A DNA stretch of 64,000 nt from Thinopyrum elongatum (Eukaryota > Streptophyta > Magnoliopsida > Poales > Poaceae): NCBI GenBank assembly GCA_011799875.1, contig CM022297.1, positions 76,760,488-76,824,487 of the forward strand, read 5' to 3'. The position numbers and the translations under genes are program-made. Below the pieces are notes generated by a model. It saw only the letters and a list, made by a program, of their open reading frames with translations, was not told the DNA's origin and made no database searches. Positions 11,769 to 21,200 of this stretch are shown here, in pieces (the stretch's first letter is position 1; each line of letters begins with the position of its first letter).

Positions 11769-12040
11769 GAGCAAGTACAGTAAAGTGATGTAAGCAGATT
11801 ATAAGGATTTAAATATGGTATTTGTGCTTAGTTGGAGGAAAGAGACTAGGAGCCGCTGTAGATTAGTAGCCAGCTAGAGCACGAACTCAAAGAAACTTTG
11901 TGAGAGAGGAAGATGAGCCTTGCAATGATAAAGTAGTAGATGTGCATAGCTAACTATTGTATGAGTGGACTTTTAGATTGGCTGTAAATCACATGGTTAC
12001 TAGATACAACCAGAACTTGGCTCTACTATTAACTATGCTC
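11769..12040. mobile_element. Tourist-like (PIF/Harbinger) MITE
   Basis: 272 bp flanked by TTA duplications (11766-11768 and 12041-12043). The ends are imperfect inverted repeats: GAGCAAGTACAGTA at the left, and GAGCATAGTTAATAGTA read from the right on the other strand. It has no coding capacity, and its length fits a Tourist MITE. Confidence 0.75.
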
Positions 12041-12194
12041 TTAAAGTGATGTGGGGACGTTGGGTTTTCTTGGGTCCACCCCTGCCTTCTCGTTTGATGT
12101 GTATGTGAATCAATTATGTTTCTCGTTGTTTTATATGCTTACAAAAAGTTCTGGACCGTCACGCAAAAACCTAGTCTAATAGGAGGGGACATCC

Positions 12195-12583
12195 TCGAAA
12201 AATACCTTTTGGCTCTTGGGTATACACCTGATACGAGTTTTTTTTGTAATTATGAAAATAGTCAAAGTATTTTGAAACTTTTTTAAAATAAACTTGACCT
12301 TCTTTTGTACTTGTATAAAAAGTTTAGGGAAGAAAAACTCCTGTCGAGTTCAGGAAAAAACATATATTTCAAGGACAAAAAGTGTGAATATTAACTTATA
12401 TATAGTGTTGATTTTGTATTTTTTTCCACCAAGAATACCATCAAATTTATTCCTTGGCAAAACTTTTTAACCGAGTACAAGAGAAAGCCAAGTTTATTTA
12501 AAAATATTTTGATTTTGATTTCTTTTCTGTATTACTATTTTTATATATAGGGTGTATATACATCGAAGAGCCAAACGTGCATT
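12195..12583. mobile_element. Unclassified inverted-repeat element
   Basis: Inverted arms containing TTTGGCTCTTGGGTATACACC (12208-12228) and, on the other strand, TTTGGCTCTTCGATGTATATA (12556-12576) enclose about 320 bp of AT-rich DNA without coding capacity. An 8-bp direct repeat GGACATCC lies outside both arms (12187-12194 and 12584-12591). That would fit a hAT-type duplication, but the arms do not start right at the duplication, so class and exact ends are uncertain. Confidence 0.45.
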
Positions 12584-12591
12584 GGACATCC

Positions 12592-13737
12592 CTACATTTT
12601 ATAAATTGTGTTCTGCCTCCTCTAAAACCATTGTGCGCCTAGAGTCGTAGAGCTAGCCGTTTTGTTGATTTAGTCCTTTTCACATGAAAACTGCAAAAAA
12701 AAAAAAATTAGTAAACAATATATTTTAAAAACAGGCATAAACTTACCAACGCCTTTGAGAAACTGAAAAAGGTACTAAAATAAGTATGGGCCTTATATAG
12801 TTTGAAAAAAATTCTATGAGACCAGGTCTCACAAGGCAGTACGTGAGACCCCTCCTGAACCTGACGGATGACACATGGCATTCACAGTCCCAAAGCAGCT
12901 ATTCTCACTTTGCCCATTAATTTTCAACTCGTACTGCTATTCCTGATTGCAATTCCACACAAAAAAACGAGTGATGAAATTTAAAAAGTAATACTTCGAT
13001 TCTTTGGACTATATTTATGGTCATTGTTTTAGTACAAAATTAATTAATAGAACAAAGTATTGGTATATGAGAGTACTCAAGAGTCTCAGACCATGGGTTA
13101 CACGAACCATCTGCTTACGTGGCCGACGCACGGAGATCGTCCCATCCAGCTGTTCACGTCTCGCCCTCGCCGAGTCGCGTCCCATGCCCATCCACGCATG
13201 CACATACGTGTCCAGCGGCCAGCGCACGCCCGCGACACCACCTCGCCGCCGGTCCACGACGCCCCGGCCCCCCGCCCCCGCTCGCGCGCCGCGTTTCCTA
13301 CCGTTGCACTCGACGGGCATGGGCAGCGCCGCCGCCGCCGTGACAGCAACAGGAGACCGGTGGCGCGGCAGTCGGCGTCGTCGCACCCGCACCTGTCAAA
13401 ACGCAGCGCGGCGCACGAGGGAAAACGCCACGCCACGGCCGCAAAAGCTCGCAGAGCAGAGCAGATCCCTCCTCGTCGTCACCCGTCACTGCCTTTCTGC
13501 TCTGCCCCGCTCACGCGCGCGCTCCCCCACCACTCTGACTCTGCCACCCGCGGCCACCGCACCGCCCTCCCTACCGTTGCCTCGCCACAACGCCACCCCA
13601 CCCCCGTCGCGCGCACGTGTCGCCCCGCTAATCCCATCTCATCTCCCACCTCACCTACTCTCTCCCGGTCGGCCTCAGGCTCACTCCCCCGCACTCTAGC
13701 TCATGTAAATGTCTCCCAAATCCCCACGCCACCTCCA
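12592..13737. other. Upstream region and GC-rich leader of the LecRK gene
   Basis: The first part is AT-rich with small palindromes (GAGACCAGGTCTC at 12817-12829) and an A-run near 12700. From about 13100 it turns strongly GC-rich and runs into the receptor kinase gene. The LecRK frame is open back to an ATG at 13060, but the residues upstream of 13738 are low-complexity Pro/Arg/Ala sequence. I read this part as promoter and 5' leader rather than coding. No convincing TATA box close to the start was found. Confidence 0.45.
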
Positions 13738-15972
13738 ATGCCGCCCGCAATGGCCACGCTCACCACCACCTTCCCTCCCTTCCTCCTCCTCAGCATCATC
13801 CTCTTCCTCCTGGCTGACGCCGCCACCACCACCGGCGCGGTGCGCTTCGACTACGCGACGCTCACCCTCGCCACGCTGAAGCTGCTGGGCGACGCGCACC
13901 TCAACAACAACACCATCCGCCTCACGCGGGACCTGCCGGTGCCCACCTCCGCCGCGGGCCGCGCGCTCTACGCGGCCCCCGTGCGCCTCCTCGCGGGGTT
14001 CTCCACCAGCTTCGCCTTCACCGTCACGACGCTCAACCGCGGCTCCGTCGGCGGCGGGCTCGCCTTCGTCGTCGCCCCCGACGCGGTGTCCGTCGGGGAC
14101 GCCGGGGCCTACATCGGCCTCGACCCAGCCGCCGACGTCGCCGTCGAGTTCGACACGCTCATGGACCTCCAGTTCGAGGACGTCAACGGGAACCACGTGG
14201 GCGTCGATCTCGGGAGCATGGTGTCCACGGCCGTGGCTGATCTGGATTTGGCCGGGGTCGAGCTCACCAGCGGGAGGACCGTGTACGCGTGGATCGAGTA
14301 CTCGCCGGCCAAGGCCATGGACGTGTTCGTGTCCTACTCCTCCAAGCGGCCCGCGGCGCCGGTTCTGTCGGCGACGGTCGATCTGGCGGGCTATGTCAAG
14401 GAGCAGGCGTTCGTCGGGTTCTCCGCGTCCACGCAGGGCAGCACAGAGATCCACGCCATCGAGTGGTGGAGCTTCTCGACCCCGTCCTCACCTTCCCCGG
14501 CGCCGTCCAAGCCGCCGCCCGTTTCGGCTGCTCCCCCTCCGGCGAGGGTCCTCGACCCGACGCTTCCCTCTACTCCGCAGCTCCCGGGCATCACGCCGCC
14601 AGCGACACCAGCGACGGTTTCGGCACCGCCGACCAGCTCAGTTACTGCCGCGAGCGCCCCGGCAATTTCGGTCGCTCGGAAGAATGCCAAGACGCCGCAC
14701 CCGCCTCCACAAGGGGCCGTGGCCGGCGCCGCGACGGCGGGGGCAGTCGTGGCGGCGTCGTTCGCGGGCTTCGCGCTCTGGGCGCTTGCGCGCCGCGCCA
14801 AGGCCAGGAAGCGCGACGCCGTGGCGGTGGCCACGAAGCGCGACAACGTGGCGTCGGCGGCGGCCATGGCGCGGTCGCCGCGGGAGTTCTCCTACAAGGA
14901 GCTCAGCGCCGCGACGCGCGGCTTCGACGCGTCCCGGGTCATCGGCAACGGCGCGTTCGGCGTCGTGTACAAGGGCATCGTCCCGGACACGGGCGCCATG
15001 GTGGCCGTGAAGCGCTGCACCAACGCCAACGCGGACGGCGCGCAGGCGCGGGCCGAGTTCCTCTCGGAGCTCTCCATCATCGCCGGCCTCCGCCACCGCA
15101 ACCTCCTCCGGCTCCAGGGCTGGTGCTACGAGAAAGGCGAGATACTGCTGGTCTACGACTACATGCGCAACGGCAGCCTGGACCGGACGCTCTTCGACGC
15201 CTCGTCCCCGGCCCTGCCGTGGCGCCACCGCCACGAGATCCTCGCCGGCGTGGCCTCCGCGCTGGCCTACCTCCACCACGAGTGCGACCGGCGCGTCATC
15301 CACCGGGACGTCAAGTCCAGCAACGTGATGCTGGACGAGTCGTACCGCGCGCGGCTGGGCGACTTCGGCCTCGCGCGGCAGGCCGAGCACGGCGCGTCCC
15401 CGGACGCCACGGCCGCGGCCGGCACGATGGGGTACCTGGCGCCGGAGTACATGCTGACGGGCCGCGCCACCGAGGCGACCGACGTGTTCAGCTTCGGCGC
15501 GCTGGTGCTGGAGGTGGCGTGCGGGCGGCGGCCGATCGGGACGGAGGGCCGGTGCAACAACCTGGTGGAGTGGGTGTGGAGCCTGCACGGCGAGGCGCGC
15601 GTGCTGGACGCCGTCGACCCGCGGCTAGGCGGCGAGTACGACGAGGGGGAGATGCGGCGGGTGCTGCTGGTCGGCCTCGCGTGCTCCAGCCCGGAGCCGG
15701 ACCGCCGGCCGGGGATGCGCGCCGTGGTGCAGATGCTGAGCGGCGAGGCTGACCCGCCGTTCGTGCCGGCGGCGAGGCCGTCCATGAGCTTCAGCGCCAA
15801 CCACCAGCTACTGCTGAGCCTCCAGGACAGCGTGTCCGACTACAACGCGCTGGGGCTGAACCTGTCGGACGACTCCTCGTCCGACTCGCTGAGCTCGTCG
15901 TCGCTGACCAGCACGCTGCGCAAGGGCGGCCACGACATCGGGTTCAGCAGCACCGGCGGCGACCCCCGGTGA
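13738..15972 (+). CDS. L-type lectin receptor-like kinase, LecRK-VIII type
   Basis: Single-exon plasma-membrane receptor kinase of 744 residues; these proteins link sensing at the cell wall to cytoplasmic phosphorylation, in defence, pollen or salt responses. I chose the ATG at 13738 because a hydrophobic signal peptide follows at once (ATG 13750 is an equally good alternative). The legume-lectin domain is at residues about 35-248 (VRFDYATLTLATLKLLGDA; VAVEFDTLMD; EIHAIEWWSFS), followed by a Pro/Ser/Thr-rich stalk and a membrane span at about 325-350 with a basic stop-transfer stretch. The Ser/Thr kinase covers about 383-680: Gly loop GNGAFGVV near 402, VAVKR Lys near 424, catalytic HRDVKSSN at 522-529, DFGLAR at 542 and APEYM near 569. 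All catalytic residues are present, so it is an active RD-type kinase. The Ser-rich acidic tail and the kinase resemble Arabidopsis clade VIII as I remember it. GC content is extreme, giving long shadow frames on both strands. Confidence 0.95.
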   Translation: MPPAMATLTTTFPPFLLLSIILFLLADAATTTGAVRFDYATLTLATLKLLGDAHLNNNTIRLTRDLPVPTSAAGRALYAAPVRLLAGFSTSFAFTVTTLNRGSVGGGLAFVVAPDAVSVGDAGAYIGLDPAADVAVEFDTLMDLQFEDVNGNHVGVDLGSMVSTAVADLDLAGVELTSGRTVYAWIEYSPAKAMDVFVSYSSKRPAAPVLSATVDLAGYVKEQAFVGFSASTQGSTEIHAIEWWSFSTPSSPSPAPSKPPPVSAAPPPARVLDPTLPSTPQLPGITPPATPATVSAPPTSSVTAASAPAISVARKNAKTPHPPPQGAVAGAATAGAVVAASFAGFALWALARRAKARKRDAVAVATKRDNVASAAAMARSPREFSYKELSAATRGFDASRVIGNGAFGVVYKGIVPDTGAMVAVKRCTNANADGAQARAEFLSELSIIAGLRHRNLLRLQGWCYEKGEILLVYDYMRNGSLDRTLFDASSPALPWRHRHEILAGVASALAYLHHECDRRVIHRDVKSSNVMLDESYRARLGDFGLARQAEHGASPDATAAAGTMGYLAPEYMLTGRATEATDVFSFGALVLEVACGRRPIGTEGRCNNLVEWVWSLHGEARVLDAVDPRLGGEYDEGEMRRVLLVGLACSSPEPDRRPGMRAVVQMLSGEADPPFVPAARPSMSFSANHQLLLSLQDSVSDYNALGLNLSDDSSSDSLSSSSLTSTLRKGGHDIGFSSTGGDPR

Positions 15973-17238
15973 CCGGCCGATCGATCGGTCCGGCACGCCG
16001 CCTGAATTCTCCTCTTGAAATGCGAACAAGATTAGTTTCAAATGTATGTATTGATGAGAGTACATAGATTAGCATTGGACTGTAATAGAGTCCTAAAATA
16101 TCTCTTTGTGATAATAATTCAGATTTCAGATGGTTCATTCGATCAAATTTCCTTTTTCTTTTCTTTTGTTCCTGCAAAAAAAAAACTCCTTTTCATTTCT
16201 GCTCTTCTTGTTCAGATCTTGGAGAGCATGGCTAGGAAGTATTGATTGTAGCACACTGATCTGATGAGATCTTGGTGGTGGATATCCATCCCCTTTTGAC
16301 ACCCACGACAAGCAAAAGCAGATGATACTATACTAGAATCACACAAGAAGAAGAGGGATGGCTTGTTTGGTGTGCAATGCCATGCTTGGGCGATTGGGCA
16401 AAGCCAAGCTGGATGGTTGGCGCACGCCAAGAAAAGCATCAAACAAATCTATACGAGATAGTATCTATACACATCTACTGGTAGATGTACTATTCTATTG
16501 AGCGATCTTCACTTCTTTTCTCTTCTAGTGGTGGTACGTGGTGATACGCTGCTTTATACATTTGTCCTCCAAGTCGTCCATGATTATTCATGTCACCAAC
16601 CGAAAGTCACCCATGATTCAGCCGTGTTGTGATCCTCTTAACTTAGCTTGGCTACCAAGCAGTAATCCTAACAAAAGGATGCTGCTGCTGTCTAATGCTA
16701 CTAGTAATCGTACACAAAGTGGAGGTAATCATCCCAAAGTATAAAGGTCAGTCAGTGTGCATGAGCGGGCACCAGCGGAAGCTCATGCCACGAGCTTTGG
16801 AATCGTCAACGTCAGTCAGCATGGACAAATATATAGCTGCCTACGTGGACGTCTCTATCGCGCGGGTCCCACCGGTGTCCCTGTGTGTGGGCCCGGCGAT
16901 CAAGCCGCACGGCATCACGGGGTCGGTTTCCGTTGGAAATGGCGTGCGGCGCGCGTCCACCTCCTCCATGAAGCGTCTGTTGGTCTCGGCGGATAGGCGG
17001 CAGGTCCCTGTACCTCATTTGGCCGCTTTCAATCGTATCAAAATCTTCTGCCAGGACATCGCGGCCACGCCGTCGCCACCGTCGTGAGATGGCAATGGCA
17101 GCTAGCCTGGCCGACATCACCAGATAAGAGAGTGAGTGAGCTCCCCCGACCACCAGACCATGAAATGCAGTGCACACACAATGCTGTGCCAGATGACAAA
17201 TGACAAAAGCCAAATCCACCCGGATTTTCAACCGGTTC
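15973..17238. other. LecRK 3' region and intergenic DNA
   Basis: Presumed 3' UTR up to about 16180, then intergenic DNA. A roughly 100-bp stretch (16355-16450) begins like some Tourist ends (GGCTTGTTTGGTG) and ends with CATCAAACAAATC, but the pairing is too poor to call. The reading frames near 16757-17087 have no recognisable domain. Confidence 0.35.
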
Positions 17239-17410
17239 TGTTAGAAGGGACAGAGGGGATTGGTGGAATTGTTTGTTGTATTGCTTGAGCCTCATGGGCT
17301 ATATATATATATATATATATATAGAAGTACATGATCTACTTGGAGTACAAGACAAGTCAGGACAAATCCTAGTCTATCTTATGTTTCCTAATGAATCAAT
17401 ATACTCAACA
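17239..17410 (-). repeat. Left LTR (3' LTR) of short-LTR element
   Basis: 172 bp, bounded by TG and CA. It differs from the right copy mainly by an expanded (TA)n tract of about 11 units at 17300-17322, which accounts for the 15-bp length difference. Confidence 0.82.
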
Positions 17411-17927
17411 CCCCCCCGCAGTCACAACGGTAGCGACGCAGACGGTGAGACTGGAGATGAATCCGAAGGCAAGCCGATGGCACCCCCCACAGTCGTAACG
17501 GTCGATGCATCGCGGAGTCGTGACTGGAGTGGAAACCGACGAGGTTGCTCAAGTAAGGCGGTAGCCCTTTGTGCCGTTTGTCGATGTAGCCGAGAGCGGA
17601 GGGTGGTGTAGCCGTGGTCGATGTCGAGTCGGGGTAGCCGGTGTCGAGGAAGTCGCCGTGGAGCCGCGGGCGGAAGGAGGCGCCGAGTTAGTCAGGGCGC
17701 ATTGATGTCGAAGTAGGGGTGCGCCGGGAGGTAGACGATGTTGACGAAGCGTCGCGCCGAGTTTGCCAAGCCAGGGGAAACGTCGTGGACGAAGGCACGC
17801 ATCGGTGTTGCCAGCACCGGGCATGCGTAGACGGACAAAGACGAAGTTGACGAAGCGCCGCTCCAGGCTTGCCAGGCCCGGGAACACGTCGTGGACGAAG
17901 GCACGCACCGCTGTTGCCAGTACCAGG

Positions 17928-19248
17928 TGATGTCTACTACGCAACCTTCTTCTTGTAGACTCGTGTTGGGCCTCCAAGCGCAGAGTTTTGTAGGACAGTA
18001 GCAAATTCCCCTCAAATGGACGACCTAAGATTTATCAATCCGTGCGAGGCGTAGAATGAAGATGGTCTCTTAAACAACCCTGCAACCAAATAACAAAGAG
18101 TCTCTTGTGTCCCCAACACACCCAATACAATGGTAAATTGTATAGGTGCACTAGTTCGGCGAAGAGATGGTAATACAAGTGTAATATGGATAGTAGATAT
18201 AGGTTTTTGTAATATGGAAATATAAAAACAGCAAGGTAACTAGTAACAAAAGTGAGAAAAACGGTATTGCAATGCTTGGAAACAAGGCCTAGGGTTCATA
18301 CTTTCACTAGTGCAAATTCTCTCAACAATGATAACGTAATTGGATCACATAACAATTCCTCAACGTGCAACAAAGAATCACTCCAAAGTTTCTATCGGAG
18401 AACATAGGACGAAAACGTGCATCAACCCCTATGTATAGATTACCCCAATGTCACCTCGGGAATCCGCGAGTTGAGTGCCAAGACATACATCAAGTGTTCT
18501 CAAATCCAATACTCAATCCAACAAAACAAAACCTCAAAGAGCAAGACTCAATTCATCACAAGAAGATAGAGGGGGGAGAAACACCATATGATCCAACTAT
18601 AGCAACAAAGCTCGCGGTACAACAAGATCGTGCCAAATCAAGAACACGCGAGAGAGAGATCAAACACATAGCTACTGGTACATACCCTCAGCCCTGAGGG
18701 TGAACTACTCCCTCCTCGTCATGGAGACCGTCGGGATGATGAAGATGGCCTCCGGTGATGGTTTCCCCCTCCGGCAGGGTGCCGGAACGGGCTCCCGATT
18801 GGTTTTTCGTGGCTACAGAGGCTTGCGGCGGCGGAACTTCCGATCTAGGTTTCTTTCTAGGGGTTTCGGGATTTATAGAAATTTTTGGCGTCGGTCTCAC
18901 GTCAGGGGGGTTCCCGAGGAGTCCACAAGCCAGGGGGCGCGCCCTAGGGGGGCCCCCCACCCTTGTGGTTGCCTCAGGACTCTTCTGGCCCAACTCCGAT
19001 GCTCCGTGGGTTTCTTCTGGTCCATAAAAAATCACCGTAAATTTTCAGCTCGTTTGGACTCCATTTGATATTCCTTTTCTGTAAAACTCAAAAACAAGGA
19101 AAAAACAGAAACTGGCACTGGGCTCTGGGATAATAAGTTAGTCCGAAAAATAATATAAAATAGCATATTAATGCATATAAAACATGCAAAACAGATAATA
19201 TAATAGCATGGAACAATAAAAAATTATAGATACGTTGGAGACGTATGA
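17928..19248 (-). repeat. Left LTR (3' LTR) of the Gypsy-type element
   Basis: About 1321 bp, nearly collinear with 32680-34015. It contains the same GC-rich middle section (18710-19000). The last bases are ATGA instead of ATCA, a single change in the terminal inverted repeat. Confidence 0.82.
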
Positions 19249-19404
19249 AGCATCCCCAAGCTTAATTTCTGCTCGTCCTCGAGTAGTTAAATGATAAAAA
19301 CAGAATTTTTGATGTGGAATGCTGCCTAACATATTTATCTATGTAATTTTCTTTATCGTGACACGAATATTCAGATCCATAAGATTCAAAACAAAATTTT
19401 AATA

Positions 19405-21167
19405 TGTTGGGAAACGTAGCATGCAATTTTAAAAAAATTCCTACGCTCACGCAAGATCTATCTAGGAGATGCATAGCAACGAGAGGGGGAGAGTGTGTCT
19501 ACGTACCCTCGTAGACCGAAAGCGGAAGCGCTTGACAACGCGGTTGATGTAGTCGAATTTCTTCTCGTTCCGACCGATCAAGCACCAAACGTACGGCACC
19601 TCCGAGTTCTGCACACGTTCAGCTCGATGACGTCCCTCGAACTCTTGATCCAGCAAAGTGTCAAGGAAGTAGATGAGTTCCGTCAGCACGATGGCGTGGT
19701 GATGGTGATGGTGAAGTGATCCGCGCAGGGCTTCGCCTAAGCACCGCGAGAATATGACCGAGGGTGTAATCTGTGAAGGGGGGCGCCGCACACGGCTAAC
19801 AGATGTTGTTGTGTATTCTAGGCGCCTCCCCCCTTCATATATATAGGTGGGAGGGAGAGGGAGCAGCCAATGGGGGAGCCCCAAGTAGGCCGAATCCTAC
19901 TTGGGGTTCCTCCCCAATTCGGCCCCCCCTTTCCTTTTTCACCGGAGGGGAAAGGAAGGAGGAGGGAGGCGGGAAGGAAGGGGGAGGCCGAATCCCTCCC
20001 CTTCCTTCTCTCTTCCCTAATTTCCTTCCCCTCAGGTGCGGCCCATATGGGGGGCGCAGCAGCCCCTACTGGCTGCTGTGTTTCCCCTCTTGGCCCGTTA
20101 GGCCCATATCTTTTGCCGGGGGTGCCTGGAACCCCTTCCGGTGACCCGATATGTACCCGGTACCCTCCGGAACACTTCCGGTGTCCGAATACCATCGTCC
20201 TATATATCAATCTTTACCTCTCGACCATTTCGAGACTCCTTGTCATGTCCGTGATCTCATCTGGGACTCCAAACAACATTCGATCACCAAATCACATAAC
20301 TCATATAATACAAAATCGTCATCGAACGTTAAGCGTGAGGACCCAACGGGTTCGAGAACTATGTAGACATGACCGAGACACCTCTCCGGTCAATAACCAA
20401 TAGCGGAACCTGGATGCTCATATTGGCTCCCACATATTCTACGAAGATCTTTATCGGTCGAACCGTTATGACAACATATGTAATTCCCTTTGTCCATCGG
20501 TATGTTACTTGCCCGAGATTCGATCGTCGGTATCTTTATACCTAGTTCAATCTCGTTACCGGAAAGTCTCTTTACTCGTTCCGTAATACATCATCCTGTG
20601 ACTAAGTCACTTTGCTTGCAAGGCTTCTTATGATGTGCATTACCGAGAGGGCCCAGAGATACCTCTCCGATACTCGGAGTGACAAATCCTAATCTCGATC
20701 TATGCCAACCCAACAGACACCTTCGGAGATACCTGTAGAGCATCTTTATAATCACCCAGTTACGTTGTGACGTTTGATAGCACACAAGGCATTCCTCCGG
20801 TATCCGGGAGTTGCATAATCTCATAGTCGAAGGAATATGTATTTGACATGAAGAAAGCAGTAGCAATAAAACTGAACGATCATTATGCTAAGCTAACGGA
20901 TGGGTCTTGTCCATCACATCATTTGCCTAATGATGTGATCCCGTTCATCAAATGACAACACATGTCTATGGTTAGGAAACTTAACCATCTTTGATTAACG
21001 AGCTAGTCTAGTAGAGGCTTACTAGGGACACAGTGTTTTGTCTATGTATCCACACATGTATCAAGTTTCTGGTTAATACAATTCTAGCATGAATAATAAA
21101 CATTTATCATGAATAAGGAAATATAAAATAACAACTTTATTATTGCCTCTAGGGCATATTTCCTTCA
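19405..21167 (-). repeat. Left LTR (3' LTR) of the Angela-like element
   Basis: 1763 bp; collinear with 26423-28184. Contains the C/T-rich low-complexity block at 19915-20040 typical of this LTR. Confidence 0.9.
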
Positions 21168-21200
21168 GTCTCCCACTTGCACTAGAGTCAATAATCTAGA

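Noticed and set aside
12817..12829. Perfect palindrome GAGACCAGGTCTC as a regulatory operator
   Set aside because: A short palindrome in AT-rich intergenic DNA; more likely the trace of an old inverted-repeat element, no functional support.
13696..14454. 252-codon minus-strand frame opposite the lectin domain
   Set aside because: Same reason: Gly/Arg/Glu-rich antisense shadow.
14638..15588. 316-codon minus-strand frame opposite the kinase domain
   Set aside because: Antisense shadow of a GC-rich coding region; no domain, no promoter, composition explained by the sense codons.
14289..15752. Long plus-strand frame of 487 codons in the LecRK gene
   Set aside because: It is a shadow frame caused by very high GC; Arg/Gly/Ala-rich sequence without domains, fully inside a well-supported kinase frame.
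16355..16450. Very short Tourist-like MITE
   Set aside because: Only the first dozen bases resemble a Tourist end; the inverted partner and target duplication are not convincing.
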